From the NCBI RefSeq assembly GCF_000177675.1, contig NZ_ADGX01000070.1:1-44240 (forward strand): a stretch of DNA of 44,240 nt, read 5' to 3'. The stretch's first letter is position 1, and the number at the start of each line of letters is the position of its first letter. The DNA is from Parafrankia sp. EUN1f (GTDB lineage Bacteria; Actinomycetota; Actinomycetes; Frankiales; Frankiaceae). The translations under genes and the position numbers were made by a program. A model generated the notes under the pieces. That model saw nothing but the letters and a program-made list of their open reading frames with translations, ran no database searches and was not told the DNA's origin. Shown here piece by piece: positions 43,849 through 44,240 of this stretch.

Positions 43849-44240
43849 TCAGTTGAGTTGTAGGGCTTCGGCCTGGCGGTGGTAGTGGCTGATTTGTGCG
43901 CGTGCCTGGTGGCGGCGTCGCCACCGGGACCAGGCCAGCACGAAGCCGGCGGCCGGGGCGGGTCGGGGCATCGCGAGCTGGATGATGAGGTGGCGGACCT
44001 CGTTGACGGTGAGCGGGATCAGCCCGTCGGCGGGTTCGGTGTCATGGGCCCGGGCGGTGGTGACGGCGAGGAAGGCGTGGGCGAGCATCGCGAGCAGGGT
44101 CCAGCGGTGCCAGCTGGTCCAGCGGCGGACCTGGTGCTCGTCGAGGGCGGCGAGTTCCTTGGAGGACTGGAAGTCGTCCTCCACGTTCCAGCGGATCCCG
44201 GCGACGCGGACATAGGTGGCCAGCGGGACCGGGGTCGGGT
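43849..44240 (-). mobile_element. Transposase, C-terminal part, IS701-like (continues beyond right edge)
   Basis: The minus strand reads from the right edge with YPTPVPLATYVRVAGIRWN and a VEDDFQSSKELAALDEHQVR block, then WTSWHRWTLLAMLAHAFLAV, the end of an IS701-type transposase (VE-FQ-AK, LD-HQVR-WTSWYRW). The QLN end and stop are at 43849. The VEDDFQ region carries the last catalytic Glu of the DDE set. The N-terminal part lies outside the window. The element end is near 43830-43848. Confidence 0.8.

Overview
The window is high-GC actinobacterial DNA (roughly 70% G+C by eye, many GTG starts, AGGAGG-type ribosome sites). A Frankia-like or related actinomycete is most likely. That rests on remembered similarity of the DUF2637 modules and the degenerate transposases to Frankia sequences; no search was run. 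Single-base slips in homopolymer runs interrupt three otherwise good genes (1-729, 1231-2699, 32404-33518), so draft sequence error is a real possibility beside true decay.

Layout. (1) 1-5.3 kb: the edge of a biosynthetic locus. An adenylate-forming enzyme, a SRPBCC protein and a HemN-like radical SAM enzyme form one leftward operon. Divergent from it is a ketoreductase of the actinorhodin ActIII type (type II polyketide C9 reductase), followed by a DinB/maleylpyruvate-isomerase-like protein and a TetR regulator with a nested palindrome at its start. (2) 5.5-11.3 kb: a gene graveyard. It holds the 3' end of a group II intron followed by a broken DUF2637 gene, relics of a PP2C phosphatase, DUF421, DUF6328-like and SRPBCC genes and a collapsed transposase. 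Intact small stress or membrane genes (CBS pair, DUF4235 pair, GlsB/YeaQ) lie between them. (3) 11.3-14.4 kb: a 5'-truncated P-loop ATPase and two uncharacterised proteins. (4) 15.0-30.1 kb: a defence island between two copies of an attachment-site-like module (tRNA 3' half, paired arm-type repeats, DUF2637 gene). It carries a complete Gabija pair (gajA-gajB), a convergent sce7726-like/beta-family pair, and a 1700-residue TIR / Mrr-like nuclease / NB-ARC / helical-repeat protein, then IS debris. (5) 30.4-34.2 kb: a second intact DUF2637 gene, an ISAs1-family element lying in a PAS-GAF-GGDEF gene, and a P450 relic. (6) 34.5-43.4 kb: a leftward sugar operon of a GH3 glycosidase, an MFS-LivF fusion, a LivH-LivM-LivG fusion and a lipoprotein binding protein. 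(7) The right edge enters another transposase.

How it fits together. The repeated modules at about 5.7, 15.0 and 30.1 kb suggest successive insertion of related integrative elements (actinomycete ICE-like) at one tRNA-derived target. The middle one became a defence island. No integrase, Rep or FtsK/Tra gene is visible, so if these elements move they need help in trans. The most notable candidates are the giant protein with two predicted effectors (TIR plus Mrr-like nuclease) on one NB-ARC switch, the sce7726/beta pair, and the unusual transporter fusions of the GH3 operon.
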